NCBI RefSeq assembly: GCF_003390395.1 | Contig: NZ_QUOV01000001.1 | Location: forward strand, 3,410,001-3,474,000 | DNA from: Thalassotalea euphylliae | Lineage (GTDB): Bacteria; Pseudomonadota; Gammaproteobacteria; Enterobacterales; Alteromonadaceae | Direction of reading: 5' to 3' | Length of the DNA: 64,000 nt | In this document: piece after piece, positions 17,836 through 25,120 of the stretch | Layout of the letters: each line of letters starts with the position of its first letter | Position numbering within the stretch: position 1 is the stretch's first letter | Program-made: the position numbers and the translations under genes | The notes under the pieces: model-generated | The model's database searches: none | Told to the model about the DNA's origin: nothing | Seen by the model: only the letters and a program-made list of their open reading frames with translations

Positions 17836-18923
17836 ACTTTCCCCCTTAAGCTTGGTTGCGTTAACGCAACATATTGTTTGATCATCGATTTAATCGAGCG
17901 TTTTTGCTCTACAAACAAACGAGGTGATTTTTGTAACGGTTGGGTCAGTCGCTGTTTTAATGCGTTTGCTAGCTTTTGCACATTGTTTGGCTCAACAACT
18001 TTCCCTGTGCGTTCGCAAATCGCCTCTTTACAGCCGCCAACATTGGTGAGCACCACCGGCACATTACACGCCTGGGCTTCAAGTGGTGCTAATGGCAAGC
18101 CTTCATTACTCGACGATAGGCAAAACACATCTAACAATTGGTAAAAGCTGCGCATGTCATCTAAGTGACCGAGGAAAAACACGCGATTGTCTAGTTTTAA
18201 ACGCTTAACCTGCTGCTTTAGGGTTTGTTCTAAACTGCCAGAACCCGCAATTAACAAACCAACATCTTGTTGCAGTTGCGTCAGCGCATCGATTAACAAG
18301 TGATGCGACTTCACTGGTTCTAAACGCGCCGCACAGCCAATAAACCTTAACTCACTAGGTAAACCTGCTTGCTCTTTCAGCAAAGATTTCGCCTTTGGAC
18401 TTGGCTTAAAGTAATCGGTATCAACGCCGTTAGTGATCACATAAGGTTTAGCCGCTGGCAATAAGGCTTTAACCTGCTGAGCGACAAACTCGGCATCCGC
18501 GACTAATACTGGGCGCACTAGCTTCAAACATAACTCTTGCAGCAACCTGCGCTTTTGTTGATTTAAATGCCAGGCGTCATGCTCGGTGTGAATCACGCAA
18601 TCAATACCTAGCATGCGAGCGGCTAACCCGCCGTAAATTAATGGCCCGATATGATGCGTGTGCACATACATGGGTTTGATCTGGGCAAACAGCTCTTTGA
18701 TTTTGCCAACTAAGCTAGGACGCCAGCCCGGTTGTTTATTTAAAACATGAATAAACTTTCTTGAACCGTGATATTTGCCTTTAATGCTTTGGCTATTACT
18801 GCGCTCTAACGCGATGATATGAACATCGTAAAATGGCGCAGCTGCACGTTGGAACTCCAAGGCAAAATTTTCAATGCCGCCAGGTTTAAGATGTTGCACC
18901 ACATGCACAATCGTAGGCTTCAT
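17832..18923 (-). CDS. sypP: Glycosyltransferase family 4 (SypP-like)
   Basis: 363 residues with GT-B features: VVQHLKPGGIENFALEF at the N-terminus, VHTHHIGPLIYGG near 90, and IGCAARLEPVKSHHLL near 200 opening the donor-binding half. SSSNEGLPLAPLEAQACNVPVV near 277 holds the conserved Glu residues. Donor sugar unknown. It overlaps both neighbours by 4 bp (ATGA), with CAGGAG ahead of the start. So O, P and Q are tightly coupled. Confidence 0.85.
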   Translation of the reverse strand: MKPTIVHVVQHLKPGGIENFALEFQRAAAPFYDVHIIALERSNSQSIKGKYHGSRKFIHVLNKQPGWRPSLVGKIKELFAQIKPMYVHTHHIGPLIYGGLAARMLGIDCVIHTEHDAWHLNQQKRRLLQELCLKLVRPVLVADAEFVAQQVKALLPAAKPYVITNGVDTDYFKPSPKAKSLLKEQAGLPSELRFIGCAARLEPVKSHHLLIDALTQLQQDVGLLIAGSGSLEQTLKQQVKRLKLDNRVFFLGHLDDMRSFYQLLDVFCLSSSNEGLPLAPLEAQACNVPVVLTNVGGCKEAICERTGKVVEPNNVQKLANALKQRLTQPLQKSPRLFVEQKRSIKSMIKQYVALTQPSLRGKV

Positions 18924-20398
18924 AGTGATTCTCCTGCTTGTTGTTGCGAAACTTGTTTTCGAATATCTAAATTGGGAATTCGTGTGAGCACTGGCACGCG
19001 AGTTAATGCCTCTAGCTGTCTTTTAGCGCGAATAGAGGTATCTGCGAGTTCAGCAAAAAGTGCCATACCTGTACCAAGCGCCAAACCGCCAACTACGCCA
19101 GCCAGCAAAAATATAACGAGCGGGAAATTATTTGGAATCGACGGTTGATAAGGTTCATCAATGATTTTGATACGCTCAGGTTGCTCAAAACGCCCTAGCG
19201 CGCCAGTAATTTTTGCTTTTTCAAAGCGCGACAATAAATCATCGTACAATGAGCGTTTAACCGCTAAATCTCGCTCTAGCTCTTGCAGTTGACGCTCCAT
19301 ATCACCCGTGCCAGCAATCGCTGATTGCAATTGCTGCGCTTGCTGCTCGATAGAAACCAGCTCTTCGCGAATTTGCTCAACTTTGCCGTCGGCTGACTGC
19401 AATTCTTTTAATTGAGACACTAATAATGGATGCTGCTGATTGTCTAAATCACCTGCCTGCATCTGGCTAGCCACTTCCCACAAACGACTTAGCGCTTGTT
19501 CGTCTAGCTGGTATGACGCTTTACTTTGAATGGTACGCTCATCTTGCAACTGTGCTAGTTTGCGCAGTGCACGTTGCACCTTGCTGTGCTTATCGGTGTA
19601 ACGCGACCGTAGAATGGCCAATTCACCTTTGGTATCAACTATGCTCTGCTCTATTTCACTCATCACAGGGTCAACTTGCGCCAACCGTGTGCGAATGGTT
19701 TTCTTAGCGGCAATCGCCCCTGACAGGTCGATTTTGCGCTTTGCGATTAGCTCAATTAATTCCGCTAGGCGATTGCTATTACTGCCATATAAACGCGGCA
19801 AACTGTCAGCATGTTGTTGTTTAAACTCAGCTAACCTCAACTCTGCGCTTTGCAGATCTACTTTGGTAATTGCCAATTGTTCGTTTAAAAACGTTTCTGA
19901 AGCGGCGATTGCCGAGATTTCTGGCGCCAATAACTTATCAAGAAAACGATGACGAATAGCCAGCAAGGTTGTATCGATATTTTCTGGCTGCTGACTACGG
20001 TAAATTAACTTCACCAAGTCTTTACCTACTAGCTGAACACTCAACGAACTCGACACTCGCTTGACGAATTCCTCTTGTGCTAGCGGTGATGATTCATTTG
20101 TTAATTCGCCCAAGTCTTCACCAACTTTCAGCAACATATGACGACTGTGCAGCAAGGTGTCGAGGGCCGCAATGCGATTTTCTAAATCGGTAGAAACCGA
20201 TAAATCTTCCAAGAATGGATTCATCTTGGCACTTTCCTGAACCAGAATCGTCGTATGTGTTTGCCAATTGCGTGGCGTAATTAAACTGACGACAACGGCA
20301 AGGATCGGCATAACAATTAACGGCACGACAATTAGATAACGTCTGCGCCATAATGCCGCCAAGATTAAGTGGATATTAACGATGACAGATGTGTTCAT
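18920..20398 (-). CDS. sypO: Wzz/GNVR-type chain-length determinant (SypO-like)
   Basis: 492 residues. A cytosolic N-terminus and first membrane helix (about 20-40) lead to a long periplasmic coiled-coil region rich in Gln, Glu and Leu (about 150-400). A GNVR-like stretch (VKRSLYDDLLSRFEKAKI) and a second membrane helix (about 432-455) follow. It lacks the fused ATPase domain found in the second locus (35198-37399). Its kinase-like partner would be the separate SypD-like protein. It should set polymer length in the inner membrane. It starts one base after the upstream lipoprotein stop. Confidence 0.87.
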   Translation of the reverse strand: MNTSVIVNIHLILAALWRRRYLIVVPLIVMPILAVVVSLITPRNWQTHTTILVQESAKMNPFLEDLSVSTDLENRIAALDTLLHSRHMLLKVGEDLGELTNESSPLAQEEFVKRVSSSLSVQLVGKDLVKLIYRSQQPENIDTTLLAIRHRFLDKLLAPEISAIAASETFLNEQLAITKVDLQSAELRLAEFKQQHADSLPRLYGSNSNRLAELIELIAKRKIDLSGAIAAKKTIRTRLAQVDPVMSEIEQSIVDTKGELAILRSRYTDKHSKVQRALRKLAQLQDERTIQSKASYQLDEQALSRLWEVASQMQAGDLDNQQHPLLVSQLKELQSADGKVEQIREELVSIEQQAQQLQSAIAGTGDMERQLQELERDLAVKRSLYDDLLSRFEKAKITGALGRFEQPERIKIIDEPYQPSIPNNFPLVIFLLAGVVGGLALGTGMALFAELADTSIRAKRQLEALTRVPVLTRIPNLDIRKQVSQQQAGESL

Positions 20399-20399
20399 G

Positions 20400-20894
20400 T
20401 TACACCTCCACCTTTATCTGTAAGGTGTCATCAGCTAGCGATGGCTGAAAAGCGATGACAAGCTTTGTATTGCGCTGTGCTGCGATGGCTTGTAATGCTG
20501 CAACGCGTTTGTGGGTAAGCGATAGCTGCTGCCATAAAGAATTGGCTTTAGCTGGCGCAATACTCACGGTTAGCTGTTGCTTTCCATTTAAAAGCTGCAT
20601 CAGTTTTAAGCGGTCAACCACATTCAACTCTGCGTCACGTAAGCCATAATCAAAGGTGATAAGCTCACTCTTGCGCGCCGCTTGATCTGATGATTGCTCT
20701 GATGGTTGATTCGATTGCAATGCGCGCAGTGATTGAATGGCATGCAACATTTGATGATTCACTGCAGGCGCTTGGTTAGCTGTCGTTTTTTCTTCCTTTA
20801 GCGCACTGATTAATAAAGTAGATGCACAGCCCGATAGCCCCAATTGGGCACACATTGCGATAGCGATTAAAGTCATTCTTTTTACTGCTTGCAT
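20400..20894 (-). CDS. Small lipoprotein heading the O-P-Q-R block; C-terminus faintly OmpA-like
   Basis: About 164 residues. The signal peptide ends in lipobox LSGC at about residue 23, followed by a Gln/Ser/Ala-rich linker. A C-terminal region (about 75-164) has ELITFDYGLRDAELN and LSLTHKRVAALQ, which look like a shortened OmpA-type fold without the usual ligand residues. The ATG at 20894 is preferred because AAAGG lies 8 nt upstream; a TTG at 20915 has no ribosome-binding site. I do not recognise a named family. Its place at the head of the block and its lipid anchor suggest an outer-membrane accessory of EPS export. Confidence 0.65.
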   Translation of the reverse strand: MQAVKRMTLIAIAMCAQLGLSGCASTLLISALKEEKTTANQAPAVNHQMLHAIQSLRALQSNQPSEQSSDQAARKSELITFDYGLRDAELNVVDRLKLMQLLNGKQQLTVSIAPAKANSLWQQLSLTHKRVAALQAIAAQRNTKLVIAFQPSLADDTLQIKVEV

Positions 20895-20959
20895 CTTGCT
20901 AACCTTTAACTCCAATTTAACGAGGAAAAGCTATTTCCCCAGTGGTTAGCATTAGTATT

Positions 20960-20976
20960 TCAAGTTGCGTACCAAG
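20960..20976 (-). promoter_or_regulatory. Imperfect sigma-54-like promoter for the lipoprotein-SypOPQR block
   Basis: On the minus strand TTGGTACG-CAAC-TTGA matches the -24 half almost perfectly, but GA replaces the near-invariant GC at -12. It lies 66 bp upstream of the chosen start codon and about 90 bp from two copies of TGCATTTTGC. The -12 mismatch makes this a weak call. Confidence 0.3.
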
Positions 20977-21065
20977 CAGTTAAAAAAACACCAAACAGTT
21001 GTTTTTATTAGCTTTAATAAATTTTCAATAAGAATTCACGATTATTGTAAGAATTAAAAACCAAG

Positions 21066-21082
21066 TGCATTTTGCATTTTGC
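21066..21082 (+). promoter_or_regulatory. Two overlapping TGCATTTTGC motifs (candidate activator site)
   Basis: TGCATTTTGC occurs at 21066-21075 and again at 21073-21082, sharing three bases. It belongs to the same motif set found upstream of sypA and the LruC gene, here in reversed orientation relative to the downstream gene. Enhancer sites can work in either orientation. Function is inferred. Confidence 0.35.
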
Positions 21083-21246
21083 AATGCGTCTTCACTAACA
21101 GCAGAGTACGACGCACATTCTGAAAATAACGTTCCTTTAAAAATGGTAAACGTCAGTTAATTTGAATTGAGCCTAGGCTGTTTACTTTTAGCCGAGTGAA
21201 ATTTATTCAGCGTCAGCTTAACGCTGTTGAAATGGTTGTAGCTAAG

Positions 21247-21283
21247 AAGATTAGGTCTAAGCGTCAACTGTAGACCTAATCTT
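21247..21283. terminator. Perfect 13-bp stem-loop downstream of the lipoprotein gene at 21330
   Basis: AAGATTAGGTCTA and its exact complement flank an 11-nt loop. It lies about 46 bp after the stop codon of the minus-strand lipoprotein gene. The stem is strong, but only a short T-rich run follows on the minus strand. It may be an atypical terminator or an RNA-stabilising hairpin. Confidence 0.5.
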
Positions 21284-21329
21284 ATGGTTAACAAAATAGC
21301 CGCGACGAGGCTGTGATTTAGCGTATCTG

Positions 21330-21965
21330 TTAAAGAGTAATTAACCACTCACTACTTTGTGATTGTTTTTGCCAGAACAAATCCGTCGGTATCGCGCCAT
21401 TTTCCATCGGCCATACTTGGGCGATTAATTCACTTTGCGCCTCACTTAACGATAAGGTGAACACTTGCGCTTGTCCGGTAATAAAGGTACGCAATAAGCA
21501 GCTGTCATAGTTGACTTGCCAACTCGCTGGAGCACCTTCTTTTGCCTCTATCTGCTCAAAGTCGCTGCAAATGTTAACGTAATACTGCGTACTGCCAGCA
21601 GGGGCAGCAGCAATGGTAACATCAAGCTCAAAACTACCTGCAAAATCAAAATCAGGCGTACTCACTAGCTCCGCTGTTGTGTCTGCCGCTTCATTAGCAG
21701 CTTCTGCCTCAGTTTGCTCGTTACTAGCATCGCTACTGGTATTATTGTCGCTCGGTGTCGCTGGCGCAGGCGGCGTAGTTGCCGGAACTGGCGAGTTAGT
21801 ACTCTCGCCGCCTTCACCACCACCGCATGCCGTTAGCGCTGCTGAAAACAGAGCAGCTAACACCAGCTTGCCCAATTGATTTGGGAAGAAGGCTTGGTTT
21901 GTCATAAAAGCTTGGTTAGGTTTAATCGTTTGATTTGGCTTAGCTAAATTATTTTGTATATTCAT
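21330..21965 (-). CDS. Secreted lipoprotein of unknown function, downstream of the LruC-protein gene
   Basis: 211 residues. An unusual 30-residue Asn/Gln/Lys-rich N-terminus precedes the hydrophobic signal region and lipobox LTAC (about residue 47). A GGGEGGE spacer and a Pro/Thr/Ala/Glu-rich low-complexity tether (about 52-100) come next, then a compact C-terminal domain with two cysteines (NICSDF, DSCLLR). GGGG lies 7 nt before the ATG. The tether suggests display on the cell surface. It lies about 120 bp after the LruC gene and may be co-transcribed. No family recognised. Confidence 0.7.
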   Translation of the reverse strand: MNIQNNLAKPNQTIKPNQAFMTNQAFFPNQLGKLVLAALFSAALTACGGGEGGESTNSPVPATTPPAPATPSDNNTSSDASNEQTEAEAANEAADTTAELVSTPDFDFAGSFELDVTIAAAPAGSTQYYVNICSDFEQIEAKEGAPASWQVNYDSCLLRTFITGQAQVFTLSLSEAQSELIAQVWPMENGAIPTDLFWQKQSQSSEWLITL

Positions 21966-22005
21966 AATCTACCCCAATTTTTCTTTAATACGATTCACCT
22001 GTATT

Positions 22006-22085
22006 GGTATTGATAAGTACAGGTATTGATAAGTGCAGGTATTGGTAAGTGCAGGTATTTGTATGCACTGCTATTGATAGGCACC
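22006..22085. repeat. Five tandem copies of a degenerate 16-bp repeat
   Basis: Units starting at 22006, 22022, 22038, 22054 and 22070 follow the pattern GGTATTGATAAGTGCA. The first three are near identical and the last two diverge. The array ends one base before the stop codon of the LruC gene and separates it from the downstream lipoprotein gene. It is non-coding and of unknown function; it could be slippage-prone. Confidence 0.85.
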
Positions 22086-22086
22086 A

Positions 22087-24204
22087 TTATTTGTAGATAT
22101 TTGCAGACTTGGCTTTGCTTTCTAGGTACCAGTCACTCGATGATGCGCCACTGCTCGTTACGTAGTCTCTAAACATTGGATATGCCTCTAACAAGTCGAC
22201 TTTTTCCAACGGATGGCGCCAATTTTGTGAAGAACCTGGGTTAATCGCCAATGCCCAAGGCAGACCTGTTTCTGTTTGAAAAGTGTGGCCTGTGGCAAGG
22301 TTACTGCGATCTGAGGCTAAGCCAAAGTAACCAGTATCCATTTTTGAGGTTGGCATTTTGTTTTTCAGGTGAATTTCCATGCTGCGACCTGGGTGATAAA
22401 ACGAATCACCGTGGTAAGTAGCAGGTTTAGCAAACACAAAGGGATTAAATGGCGCTTGCGGAAAGGTCACATAGGCAATTGGCGTAATAAAAGGAACTTG
22501 CAAGCTGAACTTCATTTGCTCGCTATTGTTACAACCTGACTGCGTTTTGTAGAAACTACAGCCCGAGCGAGCGCTGAAATAATCACTTAGATTGTCAGAT
22601 ATCATCAGCACTAACGAATCCGTACCTGTTTCAACCAGTGATGTGGTTTGCGCTACACCGTTGATTTCAAAGCGCACTAGTGCTTGGTTTACGGTACTTG
22701 GCGCGACATTATCAATTTGAATTGCAAAGCCATTCGCGTACGCCGCACCGTACGCCATCATTTCACCAGTTATCTCAAGTTGGTGCACTTCATTGGTACC
22801 ACTGACTAGCAACGACGAGTCTTGTTTAACCACAACATCGTTCATGTCGTAGTCACCCATTTCCGGCCAGTTGTCTTCAAAAGCAATGAAGTAAGTGTTG
22901 TGCTTAATTTGACTTAAGTTAGGATTCGTCACGTATACGCGGTAGTCTTCTACCTCACCGTCGGTAACACCGCCGTAGGCGACAATTCCCGGCTCAACAC
23001 TTAAGCGAGCACGCGCCCATGTGTATCCTGGCACAGCCTCAAAAGGAGCTTCGACTAAAAAGATTTCGCTGCTGTCGTAAAGGTAGTGATCGGTAACTAG
23101 CTTTTCGTTTTCGGCAAAGGTACCGTCTTGATCAAAATCGACCCATATATTAACGTAGCCACCACCAAAGGCCGTTACTTGCAACAAGCCACTCATGCCG
23201 CCAATTAGCGGTGTAATAAACACCACGCCGTCGTCGTCATTACTACCTGTGGCATCATCACTTGCTGGATACAAGTGGGCATTGTGTTCGCCATCAACAC
23301 GAGTGCCTAAAAAGTTGTCGCCAATGCTGTGACGAGCACCATTGCTGGCAAGCAAGGTGCGATAGCTATCTGGCGCATCACCGTAATCGACAGTTGGAGC
23401 GACTGAATCATCAACAATTGGCGCTGTTGCACAGCGCGCACCATCATTGTTTGATGAGCTTGGACCATAAGCAAACAACTCTGCTTGAGGGGCAGCAGCA
23501 TCAACATCAATAATAAAGATGTGGCCATCACTGTTGCGGCTAATATAAAAGTTTCCATCAACATCAAAGTAAACAGCGCCAAACGTGCCTGACTGCCCAA
23601 CATTACCCAATTGTTCACTGGTGCCAGAAGCAACATCAATTTTGTGTAGTCTACCTTTGTTATCGACCGAATAAGCAAAAGAGTTGTTTGGATGAAAGGC
23701 TAAATCGAAAATGGTTAGCGGCAATGCATTGGCACTCGCTACTTTCTCTGCAGCTAGGTAATTAGCATCTTGTTCATCTAGTGGAACCTTGTACAAGCCG
23801 CTACCTTTTTTATAGAAAAAGTAACTGTTTTCACTTAGCGCGACATCGCCAACGTAAAAATTCCCACCGGGGTTATTTGTTATATTGATTGGCGTTGCTT
23901 GGTAGTCATCACCGATGCGCACTAAAGTGCCCCACTCATAGCCCCAACCATAGATATAATTATCGTGAAAGCTAAAACCGACACCGTTGATTTTATTATT
24001 GGTGCCTAAATCATCAGACAACAACGAGTACTGGCCAGTCACTAAGTTAACCCCATAAAGCTTGGCAACACTTTGCTGCACAAGAAATGCCTTTGAAGGA
24101 CAAGTTGCAAAGGCATCTGCCTTTGCAGGAGCGCTCAATAAACTGGTACTCATGATTAATGTTCCCAGTATCAAACCATACTTTGACAAACTTGTTCTGA
24201 ACAT
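22087..24204 (-). CDS. Secreted LruC-domain surface protein with GEVED motif
   Basis: 705 residues. A signal peptide (about 1-29, cleavage near APAKADA) leads to an N-terminal region (about 35-260) with propeller-like repeats (GVGFSFHDNYIYGWGYEWG, FDLAFHPNNSFAYSVD) resembling DUF6923. A central segment (about 275-430) has PDSYRT, DDGVVF and VWVDFDQDG-like features ending in GEVEDYRVYV, the GEVED motif. The C-terminal LruC (DUF4842) domain (about 440-690) has FIAFEDNWPEMGDYDMNDVV, rich in Asp and probably Ca-binding. Such proteins are exported, often surface or matrix associated. A sigma-54-like promoter and an AGGGG ribosome-binding site precede it. Function unproven; a matrix protein co-regulated with the Syp-like EPS is my hypothesis. 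Confidence 0.8.
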   Translation of the reverse strand: MFRTSLSKYGLILGTLIMSTSLLSAPAKADAFATCPSKAFLVQQSVAKLYGVNLVTGQYSLLSDDLGTNNKINGVGFSFHDNYIYGWGYEWGTLVRIGDDYQATPINITNNPGGNFYVGDVALSENSYFFYKKGSGLYKVPLDEQDANYLAAEKVASANALPLTIFDLAFHPNNSFAYSVDNKGRLHKIDVASGTSEQLGNVGQSGTFGAVYFDVDGNFYISRNSDGHIFIIDVDAAAPQAELFAYGPSSSNNDGARCATAPIVDDSVAPTVDYGDAPDSYRTLLASNGARHSIGDNFLGTRVDGEHNAHLYPASDDATGSNDDDGVVFITPLIGGMSGLLQVTAFGGGYVNIWVDFDQDGTFAENEKLVTDHYLYDSSEIFLVEAPFEAVPGYTWARARLSVEPGIVAYGGVTDGEVEDYRVYVTNPNLSQIKHNTYFIAFEDNWPEMGDYDMNDVVVKQDSSLLVSGTNEVHQLEITGEMMAYGAAYANGFAIQIDNVAPSTVNQALVRFEINGVAQTTSLVETGTDSLVLMISDNLSDYFSARSGCSFYKTQSGCNNSEQMKFSLQVPFITPIAYVTFPQAPFNPFVFAKPATYHGDSFYHPGRSMEIHLKNKMPTSKMDTGYFGLASDRSNLATGHTFQTETGLPWALAINPGSSQNWRHPLEKVDLLEAYPMFRDYVTSSGASSSDWYLESKAKSANIYK

Positions 24205-24239
24205 AGTTAACCCCTTCTACAATGTGTTATCGCTACAGG

Positions 24240-24256
24240 AGCAAATTACATTCCAT
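24240..24256 (-). promoter_or_regulatory. Sigma-54-like -24/-12 promoter of the LruC-protein gene
   Basis: On the minus strand TGGAATGTAATTTGCT gives GG and GC exactly 10 nt apart, with a well matching TTTGCT -12 half. It lies 36 bp before the ATG, leaving a leader near 25 nt that contains AGGGG. The -12 half is identical to that of the sypA site. Confidence 0.5.
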
Positions 24257-24320
24257 GTGACTTTATCTTTATTATTCAATGCATTAAAAGTTTAACGAGG
24301 AGCTTTGCAAAGCGCATGTC

Positions 24321-24330
24321 GCAAAATGCA
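24321..24330 (-). promoter_or_regulatory. Candidate activator site TGCATTTTGC between the LruC gene and the H-NOX gene
   Basis: Same motif as upstream of sypA; here 65-75 bp upstream of the sigma-54-like site, a normal enhancer distance. It lies in the divergent region, so it could also affect the H-NOX gene on the plus strand. No sigma-54 element was seen on the plus strand there. Confidence 0.4.
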
Positions 24331-24568
24331 ACGCAAGACGAATAGCATCTACAGTGCGATAAATACTTAAGGAATGGTTAGGCACACAAGGCTTTGCGAT
24401 AGGAATGACATTTAGTAATTAAGCTTGGTTTAGCATTTGTCTTACTTGAGAGGAAAGTCAAAGGTAACTTGACAAAGAACATCGCAAAAAACTTAGCAAA
24501 AAAAGTTAACAGATTGAAAAACAAAGACTAAACTCAGAGCTAATGTGAAAGCGAAATGGAGTCGTTTG

Positions 24569-25120
24569 ATGAAAGGAGCTATTTTCTGTGGTTACAGCGA
24601 GTATATTGAACAAGCGCACGGTCTGCTTACTTGGTTAGATATCGTTGATAAAAGTGAGTTAGCTGAGTCCAGCAGCTTTATCGCAACAGATATTTATGAA
24701 GATAAAATATTTGTTGAGCTGCTCACCATCAGTGCTGAGTTACTCAATGTTTCGCTTAGCGACATTCTTACCGAGTTTGGCGAGTTTTTGTTTCCTACCT
24801 TGCTAGGCAGCGCTAAACATCATATTGGTGAATGCACTAACGTATTTGAGTTTCTTGATCACGTTGAAAATGTTATTCATATCGAAGTGAAAAAAGCCGA
24901 CCCGCTCGCTTATACCCCCTCACTAATTCTCGATACGGTTTCCAACAGTGAACTGTTGATTAAGTACACCTCTCATCGCCAGGTTTGCTTTCTAGCTGAA
25001 GGGCTAATTTATGGCGCCGCCAAACATTTCAATCAGAAAGTAACCATCGAGCACTTAAGCTGCACGCATCAAGGAGACAAGCATTGCCTAATGAAAGTGA
25101 CCACAGTGCAGCCAAGCTAG
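24569..25120 (+). CDS. hnoX: H-NOX heme nitric-oxide sensor
   Basis: 183 residues, the normal length of stand-alone H-NOX proteins. The start MKGAIFCGYSEYIE is typical, and GGAG lies 7 nt before this ATG; a GTG at 24545 lacks such a site. The heme ligand His is at about 104 in NVIHIEV. The propionate-binding YxSxR motif is YTSHR, Tyr133-Ser135-Arg137; both fall within a few residues of their canonical positions. The protein is cytosolic and binds NO at heme iron. It overlaps the downstream kinase gene by 37 bp. In Shewanella and Vibrio, NO-bound H-NOX inhibits its adjacent kinase and changes biofilm formation; in V. fischeri the pair feeds the Syp pathway. Confidence 0.92.
   Translation: MKGAIFCGYSEYIEQAHGLLTWLDIVDKSELAESSSFIATDIYEDKIFVELLTISAELLNVSLSDILTEFGEFLFPTLLGSAKHHIGECTNVFEFLDHVENVIHIEVKKADPLAYTPSLILDTVSNSELLIKYTSHRQVCFLAEGLIYGAAKHFNQKVTIEHLSCTHQGDKHCLMKVTTVQPS

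Larger units (their letters stand above)
20895..21329. other. 435-bp intergenic region between the two lipoprotein genes
   Basis: It holds a partial sigma-54-like site, a double TGCATTTTGC motif and a 13-bp stem-loop, each listed separately. A 63-codon open frame at 21157-21348 overlaps the stem-loop and was judged spurious. Confidence 0.6.

Noticed and set aside
20985..21002. A second GG...GC pair upstream of the small lipoprotein as sigma-54 site
   Set aside because: Spacing between GG and GC is 13 nt rather than 10, so it does not fit sigma-54.
21157..21348. 63-codon frame
   Set aside because: Covers the perfect stem-loop and overlaps the end of the lipoprotein gene; composition is not protein-like.
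24205..24568. Possible c-di-GMP (GEMM) riboswitch in the H-NOX/LruC divergent region
   Set aside because: GCAAAG-like pieces occur, but the ordered conserved core of the riboswitch could not be assembled on either strand.
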